Shown piece after piece: positions 17,239-25,556 of a stretch of DNA of 49,313 nt; the stretch's first letter is position 1, and every line of letters starts with the position of its first letter. Position numbers and translations under genes: made by a program. The DNA comes from CAYVWB01 sp964455395 (GTDB lineage Bacteria; Desulfobacterota; Desulfovibrionia; Desulfovibrionales; Desulfovibrionaceae), in NCBI GenBank assembly GCA_964455395.1, contig CAYVWB010000031.1, positions 1 through 49,313 on the forward strand, in the 5' to 3' direction. The notes below the pieces were generated by a model that searched no databases, was not told the DNA's origin, and saw nothing but the letters and a program-made list of their open reading frames with translations.

Positions 17239-17700
17239 ATGCGGAAAGTGTGCTTCGTGGAACAGAACCCTATCCTGGAAGAAAACCACATCAATTCTCT
17301 TCCGGGGTATGCTCTCGTACACTCTTGGGGCGTTTTACATCACACGGTGGATGTATGGGCCACCACCCGTAATGCAGCCAATCGTGTCAAGGTCAACGGC
17401 TTATTACATATTGCGTTGCATTCGGCTGATGCCGAGATCAATCCTACCCCGGGTTCTTGGCTTGAAAATTAACAGCGTTATGTCTCTAGTGATGCACTGA
17501 AAAGATGCCATCTCGAATCATGGCGCATCCTACGCCTTGAGATGGACCAGAACCCTTTCAATCCAGGCAAGTCCATAAACAACGCCTGGGAATACAAGAA
17601 AATCGAGGCATGAACATTTTTCGGACATTCGGGATTGGCTCGGCGGATGGCCCATGGAATTCGTCTACTTCATGAAGAATCTTGGTACAGGCTGGGACCA
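17239..17700 (+). pseudogene. Broken class I SAM-dependent methyltransferase
   Basis: The first frame carries NSLPGYALVHSWGVLHHT and ANRVKVNGLLHIALHSAD, the motif II-III region of a class I methyltransferase. It stops at TAA 17470, where an AAA to TAA change would explain the break (LEN-stop-QRYVSSDALKR). Reading on gives LESWRILRLEMDQNPF. A one-base shift near 17605 then gives SDIRDWLGGWPMEFVYFMKN, a typical C-terminal part of the same family. The N-terminal SAM-binding glycine motif and the last residues are missing. The segment is more AT-rich than its surroundings and ends at the terminator of tRNA-Phe, which suggests a decayed acquired gene. Confidence 0.72.
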
Positions 17701-17713
17701 GACATGCCCCACG

Positions 17714-17748
17714 AAAAAAGGCTTACAGCCGCAAAGCTGTAAGCCTTT
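17714..17748 (-). terminator. Intrinsic terminator of tRNA-Phe
   Basis: A perfect 13-bp stem (AAAGGCTTACAGC / GCTGTAAGCCTTT) with a 6-base loop is followed, on the minus strand, by a run of T. It begins nine bases after the tRNA CCA end. The plus strand also has a T-rich tail, so it may work both ways. Confidence 0.85.
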
Positions 17749-17756
17749 GTTTTTAC

Positions 17757-17832
17757 TGGTGCCGAGGGACAGAATCGAACTGCCGACACGGGGATTTTCA
17801 GTCCCCTGCTCTACCGACTGAGCTACCTCGGC
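17757..17832 (-). tRNA. tRNA-Phe: tRNA-Phe (GAA)
   Basis: These 76 bases fold as a full cloverleaf on the minus strand. The acceptor stem is GCCGAGG / CCTCGGC. The D-arm is GCTC-AGTCGGTAGA-GAGC. The anticodon stem is GGGGA / TCCCC with anticodon GAA (17799-17797). The T-arm contains GTTCGATTC. The 3' CCA is encoded. A terminator follows directly. Confidence 0.97.
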
Positions 17833-17846
17833 TCCGAAGAAGCGAA

Positions 17847-17875
17847 TATGTACGGCAAACCTCCGCGCTTGGCAA
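17847..17875 (-). promoter_or_regulatory. Candidate promoter of tRNA-Phe
   Basis: On the minus strand TTGCCA (17875-17870) lies 17 bases before TACATA (17852-17847). The predicted start is within about ten bases of the mature tRNA 5' end. The -10 match is weak. Confidence 0.4.
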
Positions 17876-17980
17876 CCCCTGCTGCCGCATTTTTTTGACG
17901 CCGGCGGCCCCTTTCGTCTCCCTGTCGTCTCCCTTTCGTCTCCCTGTCGTCATGCAGCAGGACCTCCGAGCGGGCCTCGC

Positions 17981-18454
17981 TCACCCCTGCAGGCGTCGGA
18001 ACGAGAGAAACCGTTCGCGGCGCTGCAGCGCCTCCCGTTGGTGGCGCTCGTCTTCCGGAGTCTCGGGCTGGAGGGGCGGCGCAAGCCGCGGCCGGCCGAC
18101 CTCATCCAGAGCCACCAGAGTCACATAGGCGGAGTTGGTGTAGCGGACCTCCCCGGTATAGAGGTTCTCCGCTTCCACGCGCACGCCCACCTCCATGGAG
18201 GAGCGGCCCACGCCGTTGAGGTTCGCCTTCAGCAGGACGAGTTCCCCCACATAGACGGGGCTCAGGAAATCCACCCGGTCGATGGAAGCCGTCACGCAGG
18301 GTCCGCGGGAATGGCGCATGGCCACCACGCCGGCGGCGGTGTCGATGAGCTTGAGGATGACGCCGCCGTGGCCGTTGCCGGCGGGGTTGGCGTCATGAGG
18401 CAACAGCAGGTGCGCCATGGTGAGTCTGCTCTGGCTGGGGGGCTTGGCGTCCAT
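17981..18454 (-). CDS. Acyl-CoA thioesterase, hotdog fold (YciA-like)
   Basis: This 157-residue protein shows the hotdog core: NPAGNGHGGVILKLIDTAAG at about 22-41 (hotdog helix with the conserved Asp) and SIDRVDFLSPVYVGELVLLK, then VGVRVEAENLYTGEVRYTNS. It probably hydrolyses acyl-CoA esters in the cytoplasm, with a broad chain-length range as in YciA/BACH proteins. It follows the sensor kinase on the same strand after 54 bp and may be its operon partner without a clear functional link. The charged C-terminus (PEDERHQREALQRRERF) is a helical tail often seen in such enzymes. Confidence 0.85.
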   Translation of the reverse strand: MDAKPPSQSRLTMAHLLLPHDANPAGNGHGGVILKLIDTAAGVVAMRHSRGPCVTASIDRVDFLSPVYVGELVLLKANLNGVGRSSMEVGVRVEAENLYTGEVRYTNSAYVTLVALDEVGRPRLAPPLQPETPEDERHQREALQRRERFLSFRRLQG

Positions 18455-18508
18455 GGGGTCTCGTCGATGTTGAAGGTGAAGGGAATGGGGGCGACGCCTG
18501 GGCCGGCG

Positions 18509-20989
18509 CTATCCGCTTTCGGGCTGCTGGTCGGCTGCGGGCGAGGCGAACTCCGCCACGTCCCCGGCAGTTTGCATGGGCGACGCTTCGGGTGGGAGGG
18601 TCGGCCACTCCACGTGGAAGACAGCGCCGCGGCCCGGTGTGGATTCCGCCCAGATGCGCCCTCCGTAATGAGCGACGATCTGGCTGGAAATGGCGAGGCC
18701 CAGGCCCGCGCCGTAGGGCTTGTCGCGCAGGGTGTCCGCAGCGGGGGCCTGGTGGAACTTGTCGAAAATGCGCTCCAGCTCGGCGGGGGGCACGCCCATG
18801 CCGGTATCCGTCACGCTCACCCGCACCGTGCTGTCCTCCCCTTGCGCGGCTTCCAGCCGCACTTCGCCTTGGTGGGTGAATTTCAAGGCGTTGTCCAACA
18901 GATTGATGATCACCTGGAGGAAGCGGTCCGGGTCCACCCTGAGCGCGCCCAGCCCCGGCTGCGTCTCCACTGTCAGCGCCACCTCCGGTCGGGCGAGGAA
19001 CTGGGAGCGAACGGCGTCCGCCGCCTCTTTCACCAACGTCTCGGGCGAACAGATGAGGTCGCGCCACTGCGCCCTTCCGGACTCGATGCGTGTGAGATCC
19101 AGGAGCTCGCTGATGAGCCGGGTGAGCCGCTCCCCCTCCTTGGCGATGATGCCCAGATTCTCCTGCAGACGCGCGACCCGTGCGGTGAACGCCGCGGGCG
19201 CCGGGGGCTCTTCCTCCATCCGCGCCAGCTCCTTGGCGATGAGCTTGGTGAATCCGAGGATGGAGGTGAGCGGCGTGCGCAGCTCGTGGGAAAGCGCCGA
19301 GAGAAAGTCGCTTTTCAGGCGATCGAGTTCCTGCAGGCGCTCGTTGGCCGCCTCCAGCTCGCGGGTTTTCGCACTCAGCGTCGCGGACCGCTCTTCCACC
19401 AACTGCTCCAGCTTGTGGTTCAACGCGTCCAACGCCGCCTGCGCGCGTACGCGACGGGTGATGTCATAGAGCAGGATGTAGACGGTCTGCGCCGACCCCT
19501 TTTCGTCGAAGGCGCCTTTGACGGAAAGCACGGCGTGGAGCACATCGCCGGCGCGCGTCACGAAGCGTGTGTCCAGAGTGTAGCCCTCCACTTCCCCGCG
19601 CAGCAGGGCCTGATAGCGTTCGGCTTCCACGGCGGCGTCCTCGGGGTGGATGAGGTCCGCCCAGGTCCGGTGTACGAACGCCTCGGGCGTGTAGCCCAGA
19701 AGCTGCCCGAAGCGTTCGTTCACCAGAAGCCACTCGTCCTTGGCGGGATCCTTGATGGCCATGCCCATGAGGCCTTGTTCGAAGAGGCTGCGGTAGAAGC
19801 GTTCCCGGTCGGCGAGGGCCTGGTGGGACCGCGAGAGGTCCTCGATCATGTCGTTGAAAGCGTCGCGGATGGCCCGCCATTCAGCATCCTGACCCCTGGC
19901 GAGCACATCGATGATGTCGAGCCGACCGGAACGACCGAGGCTGTCGAAGTGGTCGAGGCGCGCGTCCAGCCGCCCTTGACGCACCGCGGCGAGACCTTCC
20001 TGCAGGCGTTTCGCCATGCGGCTCGCGCGGCGCCGCGAGGCGAGCACACCCACCCCCAACGCGACCGCCACTGCGACGCAACCGAGCAGGAGCAGCCACC
20101 GGGTCCGTGCGGCGGTGGCTTCGGCGACAGCAAGCGCGCGTTCGGCCTCCACCAGGCGCGTTGCAGCCGCGCCGTGCACGGCCTGGAGAGCGGCTTCGTG
20201 CAGGCCAACCAACCCGTCGACCTGCGCGGTAAAGGTTCTGGATGTCTCCAACAATGTCGCGAGGTCGGTCTCCAGCGCCACGAGCGAGGCTTCCACCGCC
20301 GCTCGGCCGGTAGCGAAGGACGCCGCCGCAGGGCCCAGCTTCGCCGGCAGCTCACCGAGTGTGGACCTGATGCGGGCGATGGGCTCCGCCACGGGGGAGA
20401 GCATCCCACGGGAAGGCAGCGCCATCGCTTCCACCGTCAAGGTGGAGAGGGTGAGGGTCATGGCGAGGGCGTCGTCTTCCATGGCCTCGACCAGGACTGT
20501 CGATGCATCGACGACGGCCATGGAATCAGCACCTTGCCGGGCAGCTGCTCGCAGGACTTGATGCGTCAGGTCGCGCACATCCGCCATGACCGCATCGGCG
20601 TTGCTGCGGACTGCGCGGCGTTGTTCCATGAGCGCGAGACCCAACGCGAAGGCTTCGTCCTGCCCCCCCTGCAACGCATGAATCGTGTCGCGGACGTCTG
20701 GCGTGGTCGCCGCCTCGTGGAGCGCTGCCGTGGCTTCCCGGAGCCAGCGCCGCTCCTCCTGAAGCGCCGTGGGTTCCGTCGGGAGGGCGCGCAGCACAAC
20801 CTGCGCCTCCGTGTGGACGGTCATCAGCTCCTGGACCCCCTCTGCCTCGGCCACGGCTTCCGGCCCCGTGCGCGTCGCCAAAGTACGGACACGGTCTTCC
20901 AGTTCGTCCAGCGCCGACCACGCGACAAAGAGCATCGTCGCAGCGAATGTCGCCACGAAGATGGAGGCGAAAAGGATGGGCCGCGTCAT
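18509..20989 (-). CDS. Membrane sensor histidine kinase with PAS domain
   Basis: The protein has 826 residues. TM1 is at about 7-29. A long alpha-helical periplasmic sensor region of about 260 residues follows, then TM2 at about 296-318 and a linker. The PAS domain is at about 390-510 (FYRSLFEQGLMGMAI, LLGYTPEAFVHRTW). A coiled coil leads to HisKA with phospho-acceptor His568 in SALSHELRTPL. The ATPase domain at about 680-800 shows NLLDNALKFTHQGEV (N box), DTGMGVP (G1) and GAGLGLAIS (G2). There is no receiver domain, and no response regulator gene is adjacent, so it is an orphan kinase here. The signal is unknown. Confidence 0.9.
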   Translation of the reverse strand: MTRPILFASIFVATFAATMLFVAWSALDELEDRVRTLATRTGPEAVAEAEGVQELMTVHTEAQVVLRALPTEPTALQEERRWLREATAALHEAATTPDVRDTIHALQGGQDEAFALGLALMEQRRAVRSNADAVMADVRDLTHQVLRAAARQGADSMAVVDASTVLVEAMEDDALAMTLTLSTLTVEAMALPSRGMLSPVAEPIARIRSTLGELPAKLGPAAASFATGRAAVEASLVALETDLATLLETSRTFTAQVDGLVGLHEAALQAVHGAAATRLVEAERALAVAEATAARTRWLLLLGCVAVAVALGVGVLASRRRASRMAKRLQEGLAAVRQGRLDARLDHFDSLGRSGRLDIIDVLARGQDAEWRAIRDAFNDMIEDLSRSHQALADRERFYRSLFEQGLMGMAIKDPAKDEWLLVNERFGQLLGYTPEAFVHRTWADLIHPEDAAVEAERYQALLRGEVEGYTLDTRFVTRAGDVLHAVLSVKGAFDEKGSAQTVYILLYDITRRVRAQAALDALNHKLEQLVEERSATLSAKTRELEAANERLQELDRLKSDFLSALSHELRTPLTSILGFTKLIAKELARMEEEPPAPAAFTARVARLQENLGIIAKEGERLTRLISELLDLTRIESGRAQWRDLICSPETLVKEAADAVRSQFLARPEVALTVETQPGLGALRVDPDRFLQVIINLLDNALKFTHQGEVRLEAAQGEDSTVRVSVTDTGMGVPPAELERIFDKFHQAPAADTLRDKPYGAGLGLAISSQIVAHYGGRIWAESTPGRGAVFHVEWPTLPPEASPMQTAGDVAEFASPAADQQPESG

Positions 20990-21228
20990 GAGCAGACGCT
21001 CTTGGGGCCACCGCTCATGGACTGCGGCGCCGGTTTCGTCGCGCCGGAAACAAGGCGGTGCATGTCGTGATCATCTCCTCTCACTGGGTTCACGCGTCAA
21101 CAGGCGCTTTCGATGCATGCGGCTGAATTCATGATACTCCATTTTGGGTGGCGAGTGAAGTTGTCGCCGAGGAGGGAGGCCTCGCCGCTCTGGTGGCCTT
21201 GCGAGAATAATTGACGTACCCTCGCGGC

Positions 21229-22482
21229 ATGGTTCGCATCCTCCACTGCATCACGGGAATGGGGGTCGGCGGTGCGGAACGGCTGCTCGTCGCGTTGACA
21301 GGCGCACTCCGCGAATGCCGTCACGGCCCTGTGCGTCACGAAGCGGTTTCGCTCATGGCGGCTGGCCCCGTGGCGACAGCCTTGCAGGAGGCCGGCGTCT
21401 CCGCCACGCATCTCGGGCTGCCCGCCGGGCTCGGTCCGGCCACGCTGTGGCGCGCCCCCACCGCGCTGCTTTCACTTCGACGCATGCTCATACGATCTGA
21501 TATCGACATACTCCATACGTGGCTCTACCATGCAGACTTGGCCGGCTCCCTGGCGTGCACCCTTTCCGGCAGAGCCGCCCCGCCGCTGTTGTGGAGCGTC
21601 CACAACGGCGCGCTTTCGCCGCGCGGGTTGCGTGCGCCCACCCGAGCGCTTGTCGGCATGCTCGCCAAGCTTTCCAGGGCGCCGCAGAGCTTCCCCGGCG
21701 CGCCTGCCGCCGCGGTCTTTCCCTCGGCGACGGGTCTCGCGCTTCATCGCGCGCTGGGTTACCGCGCTTCACGCCTCCACCACATCCCCAACGGCGTGGA
21801 CACCGCGCGTTTCGCACCCGACAGGGAAGGCGGCCGGCGGCGCCTCGCCGCAGCGCTTGACGTCCCCCTTGCAGCGGAAGATCTCGTGCTCGGCTTGGTG
21901 GCCCGTTGGGATCCCGCCAAGGACGTGCCGGGGTTCCTGGCGGCCCTGGCGCATCTGGCCACGGCGCATCCTGTCCTGACGGCGCGGTTGCGCGTGGTCT
22001 TGCTGGGCGCTGGCCTGGATGCGTCGAACCAGGCCTTGCACGCGCTGCTGAGGGATCATCCCCTGACTGCGAGGATGGCGTTGCTGGGCGTTCGCGAGGA
22101 CATCCACCGCCTTGTCCCCGGCCTGGACGCGGCGGCAAACGCTTCTCGCGGGGAGACGCTGCCCCTGGCCATCCTGGAGGCCATGGCCTGCGGCGTCCCG
22201 TGTGTGGTGACGGATGTGGGCGACAGCGCCGTGCTGGTGGGCGAGACGGGCTTTGCCTGCCCTCCGGAAGACCCCGCCGCCTTGGCCGCGGGCATGGAGC
22301 GTCTGCTGGGGATGCCGGATCAAGAACGTCGCGCCCTGGGCAAGGCCGCGCGCCGACGGGTGGCCACGCAGTTCACCCTGGAGCAGACAGCAGCTCGTTA
22401 TGCTGCCGTCTATGACGCGCTTCTCGACAGTGGGAACGCAAGGCGGCCCCACCCTGCGGCTGCAGCTCGCTTGGAAGCGTGA
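21229..22482 (+). CDS. Glycosyltransferase, GT4-like (GT-B fold)
   Basis: This 417-residue protein has an N-terminal glycine-rich acceptor-domain start, ILHCITGMGVGGAERLLVAL. Its C-terminal donor-binding half shows HHIPNGVDTARFAPDR, GLVARWDPAKDV, EGLs-like ASRGETLPLAILEAMACG and PCVVTDVGDSAVLVG, the retaining GT4 signature with the E-x7-E spacing. It probably adds a sugar during surface polysaccharide or glycolipid synthesis in the cytoplasm. The frame could also start at TTG 21211. It stands apart from the flanking minus-strand genes; no other polysaccharide genes are adjacent except the MurJ-like flippase at 25.3 kb. Confidence 0.87.
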   Translation: MVRILHCITGMGVGGAERLLVALTGALRECRHGPVRHEAVSLMAAGPVATALQEAGVSATHLGLPAGLGPATLWRAPTALLSLRRMLIRSDIDILHTWLYHADLAGSLACTLSGRAAPPLLWSVHNGALSPRGLRAPTRALVGMLAKLSRAPQSFPGAPAAAVFPSATGLALHRALGYRASRLHHIPNGVDTARFAPDREGGRRRLAAALDVPLAAEDLVLGLVARWDPAKDVPGFLAALAHLATAHPVLTARLRVVLLGAGLDASNQALHALLRDHPLTARMALLGVREDIHRLVPGLDAAANASRGETLPLAILEAMACGVPCVVTDVGDSAVLVGETGFACPPEDPAALAAGMERLLGMPDQERRALGKAARRRVATQFTLEQTAARYAAVYDALLDSGNARRPHPAAAARLEA

Positions 22483-22506
22483 CTGAACGCTCTCTCCCCG
22501 ACAGAC

Positions 22507-22536
22507 TTGACAAGGCGCCGCAATCAATGCCTAAAG
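22507..22536 (+). promoter_or_regulatory. Candidate promoter of the small lipoprotein gene
   Basis: A perfect TTGACA at 22507-22512 is followed after 17 bases by CCTAAA (three of six matches). Transcription would begin near 22543, which argues for the internal start codon at 22595 of the next gene. Confidence 0.35.
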
Positions 22537-22594
22537 TGAGTTCATGGACGCACGCTTTTCCCTCCCCGCAGCGGCGCGCAGGCTGGCGGACGCG

Positions 22595-22855
22595 ATGAAG
22601 CCTCCTACCGTGGCGATCGTCCTCGCGACGCTGCTGGCCGCGGCCTTGCTCACCGGCTGCGCGCCCAAGCCGGACCGCCTCGGCATGTTGGCCGCGCCAT
22701 CGGCAGGCCCTGATCCAACGTTCTACGAAGGGGGTCCGGACGTCATGTTCGGCCTGGGCCATGGGTACCGGCTCACGGCGCCTGTGGAGTCTGCCGAATC
22801 CGCCTCGCCAGATCGGTCGGGGACGCTCGCCTACCCCGAGGAGGTGTCGCCATGA
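22595..22855 (+). CDS. Small lipoprotein of unknown function
   Basis: From ATG 22595 the protein has 86 residues and starts MKPPTVAIVLATLLAAALL followed by TGC, a lipoprotein signal peptide with the lipobox Cys at residue 22. The mature part is Pro/Gly-rich with no recognised domain. ATG 22544 in the same frame would put 17 extra residues before the signal peptide and is less likely. The stop overlaps the start of the next gene by four bases, so the two are probably a pair acting at the cell envelope. No homologue is recognised. Confidence 0.6.
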   Translation: MKPPTVAIVLATLLAAALLTGCAPKPDRLGMLAAPSAGPDPTFYEGGPDVMFGLGHGYRLTAPVESAESASPDRSGTLAYPEEVSP

Positions 22856-23388
22856 ACCACAGCACCCTGCACGCCGCAACGCGGCCTGCAACGCGCTCCG
22901 ATGCTGCAAACGCCCGAGGGTGGCGACGCTGCGTGGTCGCGCTGGCGCTCGGCGTGGTGCTGATGGCATGGAACGCCACGCCAACCCTCGCGGAAGAAGT
23001 CAACGACGCCGGCTGGTTCGTGCCAGAGTACGAACGATACGGCCTGCAGTTGACGTCCCACACCAGAGACCGCGACTTGGTGGCGCGCTGCCCGGGTCGT
23101 GAGCATGTCCAGCAGCTCTGGCTGATGAACGCCTTCAGGCTGCCCCAGGCCGTGCGGGAGGAATACGACCTGGCGGAGGACGCCCTGCTGCTGCTGGTGG
23201 TGAACACCTTGGCCTCGAACGGCCGCGTCAGCTCCATCTTTCTTGATACGGATTTGACGTTTCCCATGGAGACCACCCTGGTGGACCGCGCCGGAGACGG
23301 CGTCTTCCGCCACCGCTACGGCCCCGAGGACACCCGCATCGACACGCCGCCCTGGCTGCTGGAGGCCTGCGGCGGCGACGGCCGCTGA
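22852..23388 (+). CDS. Exported protein of unknown function
   Basis: This 178-residue protein has an N-terminal basic region, a hydrophobic segment at about 29-42 (VVALALGVVLMAW) and a likely cleavage site after ATPTLA, so it is probably exported. The mature part has two Cys, in VARCPGREH and LEACGG, that could pair. No known domain is recognised. It overlaps the lipoprotein gene by ATGA. A 93-bp piece of its coding sequence (23212-23304) is repeated 215 bp further on, outside the gene. Confidence 0.65.
   Translation: MNHSTLHAATRPATRSDAANARGWRRCVVALALGVVLMAWNATPTLAEEVNDAGWFVPEYERYGLQLTSHTRDRDLVARCPGREHVQQLWLMNAFRLPQAVREEYDLAEDALLLLVVNTLASNGRVSSIFLDTDLTFPMETTLVDRAGDGVFRHRYGPEDTRIDTPPWLLEACGGDGR
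23212..23304 (+). repeat. Direct repeat, copy 1 (inside the exported-protein gene)
   Basis: This 93-bp segment matches 23427-23519 with three mismatches. It encodes the SNGRVSSIFLDTDLTF part of the upstream protein. Confidence 0.85.
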
Positions 23389-23426
23389 ACAGCCCACGCG
23401 CCAGACAGAACCGTGCGGCGTCGACA

Positions 23427-23519
23427 GCCTCGAACGGCCGCATCAGCTCCATTGTTCTTGATACGGATTTGACGTTTCCCATGGAGACCACCCTGGTGGA
23501 CCGCGCCGGAGACGGCGTC
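23427..23519 (+). repeat. Direct repeat, copy 2 (intergenic)
   Basis: Second copy of the 93-bp segment, offset 215 bp. It still reads SNGRISSIVLDTDLTFPMET in one frame but has no start or continuation. It is either the remnant of a partial tandem duplication or of a second gene copy. Confidence 0.85.
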
Positions 23520-23563
23520 CGGCGGCAGGAGACCGGAGGGAGCTTGCCGTATCGGAGCGAGGG

Positions 23564-23836
23564 TCAGAACTTGTCGAAGTAAATCAATATCCCCATTATC
23601 ACGAAACCCACGGCCGCCACCTTCTTCACCACGTGGGTGGGGACGTAGTCGCAGATGATGGAGGCGAAAACCACACCCAGCGCGCTGACCAGCACCAACG
23701 CCGCCGCCGAACCGAGGAACACGGTCAGCGGTTTTTGCGTTTTCGCGGTCATGAGGATGCAGGCGAGTTGCGTCTTGTCGCCCAGCTCCGCCACGAAGAG
23801 GGCGCCGAATGTTGTGGCGAATAGCTTCCAGTCCAT
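23564..23836 (-). CDS. Half-size TMEM165/GDT1 (UPF0016) membrane protein
   Basis: The 90 residues hold three hydrophobic segments and the family motif ELGDKTQL (E-x-G-D-K-T-Q) at about 17-24. GDT1 family members are Mn2+/Ca2+ exchangers, normally with two inverted copies of this unit and two such motifs. Only one copy is encoded here, and the neighbouring genes do not supply the other. It could act as a homodimer or pair with a distant half-protein. Length and a clean start and stop argue against simple truncation. Confidence 0.85.
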   Translation of the reverse strand: MDWKLFATTFGALFVAELGDKTQLACILMTAKTQKPLTVFLGSAAALVLVSALGVVFASIICDYVPTHVVKKVAAVGFVIMGILIYFDKF

Positions 23837-23892
23837 TGAGTGCTCCTTGAAGTGCGCCGCGCGTCATACAGAATGCGCCGACTGTGTATATA

Positions 23893-25344
23893 TCATGAGG
23901 GGAGCCGTGGTCCCGTTGTCGCCAAGAGGGTGAGCCGCCGCCGCGCGGCCGTGAGGGCCAGTCCCGCCGAAACGGCGGAGACCAACGCCGTGGACCAGGC
24001 CACGCCCGCCGGGCCGAAATGACGCATGAGCACCCAGTTGGCGCAAGCGTTCAACACCAGGCAGACCGCTGTCACCCGCGCCATGAGTCCGTGTGCGCCC
24101 ACGCTGATGAGCAGCCGCATGGCGATGGCGTCAACCAGCGCGCCCGGCGCCTGGAAGGCGTACGCCTGCTGCGCCGCCGCCACCACGGCCACGTCCTTGG
24201 CCGTGAAGGCGCCCCGCTGGAAGAGCCCTTGCACCAACCACTCCGAGGGCCACGCGATGACCGCCGCCGCCACGAACCCCGCCGCCGCGGCCAACATCGC
24301 CAACCGCATGGTCAGCCGCAAGGCCCCGTGATAGTCCCCCGCGGCCACCCGTTCGCTGAAGTGCGGCAACAGCGCCGTGGCCAACGCCACAGACCCCAGG
24401 GAACGCGCCACACTGGGGACCCGGTCCGCAAAGCCGAGCGCCGCCACGGCTCCTTCGCCCAGGGTCGCGGCCATGGCGCGGTCCGTCAGTGCGATGGCCG
24501 TGACCATGGAGGCCGCCACGGAGACGCCTCCCATCCGCCGGAAAAAGCGTCGACCGACGGCTCCCCACGGCGCAAGGGGTCTGAAACTCAGACCACGGCG
24601 GCCCAACAGCCGGACGAGCACCCCCGTCTCCAGCGCAACGCCAGCCGCCACCGCCCCTGCCAGCAACGCGATGGGCGCGCCCTCGGCAGCCAGCAGCAAG
24701 GCGATCAGCGTCACTCCGTGCCCCACCGCCGGCAACGCTGCAGCGAGCAGGAAACGACCTTCTCGATGGAGCACGCCGTGTCCCAGGGCGTTCACCGGAG
24801 TCAACACCAGCAGCGCGCCCACCAGCCAACCCAATCGCTCGATCGCGGCGGGGCCTGCCTCCGTCCCCATGCCTATCCAGGAGACCAGCGTGGGAAAAAC
24901 CAGCCCCTGAGCGACCCACGCCAGCCCACCCAACGCCAACGCCTGGCTCACCCCCGCGCCCAGCAGCTCACGCTGCTCGGCTTCATTGGACGCGGTCCAC
25001 AAGGGGATGAACGCCGCCTGGAAGGCGCTGACCAGCACCCCCGCCGTGAAAAGCGTGACAGCCAGCGCGAACAAGTACAGGTCCAGGCCCGCCGAGAGAC
25101 CATAGACCGCGGCCACTTGCGTCTCCTTGAGGAAACTCGCCACAGCCGCGAGGCCCGCGCCTGCCGCCACGCGTCCCGCACCGCCCAGCACCACGGCCAG
25201 GCCGCCGCGTCCCCGCGACTCGCCTTGTCGCCATGCCCTGCCGAAGCGTGTGCTCACTCCGGGGCTCCGGGGTGGTGTGGTGGATGGCTGACAGGGTGCA
25301 TGGCTGAGAGGCTCCGGGGTGCTCGACCGCTGCGGGTCCGCCAC
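23893..25344 (-). CDS. murJ: MurJ/MviN-like lipid flippase (MOP superfamily)
   Basis: This 483-residue protein has about 13-14 transmembrane segments and MurJ-like landmarks: FIPLWTASNEAEQ early, LLPHFSERVAAGDYHGALRL in the middle, then LVQGLFQRGAFTAKDV and GALVDAIAMRLLISVG. MurJ flips lipid II across the inner membrane for peptidoglycan synthesis. Divergent members move other polyprenyl-linked sugars. The first 45 residues are Pro/Ser-rich and poorly conserved in character, so the true start may be inside the frame. The sequence is Ala/Gly/Leu-rich and more divergent than a housekeeping MurJ would be, so a role in surface glycans is also possible. Confidence 0.78.
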   Translation of the reverse strand: MADPQRSSTPEPLSHAPCQPSTTPPRSPGVSTRFGRAWRQGESRGRGGLAVVLGGAGRVAAGAGLAAVASFLKETQVAAVYGLSAGLDLYLFALAVTLFTAGVLVSAFQAAFIPLWTASNEAEQRELLGAGVSQALALGGLAWVAQGLVFPTLVSWIGMGTEAGPAAIERLGWLVGALLVLTPVNALGHGVLHREGRFLLAAALPAVGHGVTLIALLLAAEGAPIALLAGAVAAGVALETGVLVRLLGRRGLSFRPLAPWGAVGRRFFRRMGGVSVAASMVTAIALTDRAMAATLGEGAVAALGFADRVPSVARSLGSVALATALLPHFSERVAAGDYHGALRLTMRLAMLAAAAGFVAAAVIAWPSEWLVQGLFQRGAFTAKDVAVVAAAQQAYAFQAPGALVDAIAMRLLISVGAHGLMARVTAVCLVLNACANWVLMRHFGPAGVAWSTALVSAVSAGLALTAARRRLTLLATTGPRLPS

Positions 25345-25402
25345 TCTACCAGATTTCTCCCCCTGCGCCAGCCCTTGTTGGACCGCACGGCGTGCGCCCC
25401 TC

Positions 25403-25430
25403 TTGACGGACGATCAAAAGGTTGTATGGT
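25403..25430 (+). promoter_or_regulatory. Candidate promoter of the flavoprotein-ferredoxin pair
   Basis: TTGACG (25403-25408) and TATGGT (25425-25430) are separated by 16 bases. The predicted leader is about 120 bases before ATG 25557. Confidence 0.45.
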
Positions 25431-25556
25431 TTCTACCCCGGGAGCGTCCGAGGCCGCCGTCCGAGACACCCTGCTTCCCCCGCCTCCTCCACTTTCCTCG
25501 TCCCTCCCGAACCCCCAGCCGGCGGAAGCGCTCCGCGCACCCGCCACGGACCCGCC

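Noticed and set aside
18038..21070. A 1010-codon plus-strand frame opposite the sensor kinase
   Set aside because: Antisense shadow of the kinase, which has all catalytic motifs in place.
23427..23563. A second gene copy downstream of the exported-protein gene
   Set aside because: Only 93 bp is duplicated, with no start codon, signal peptide or further homology.
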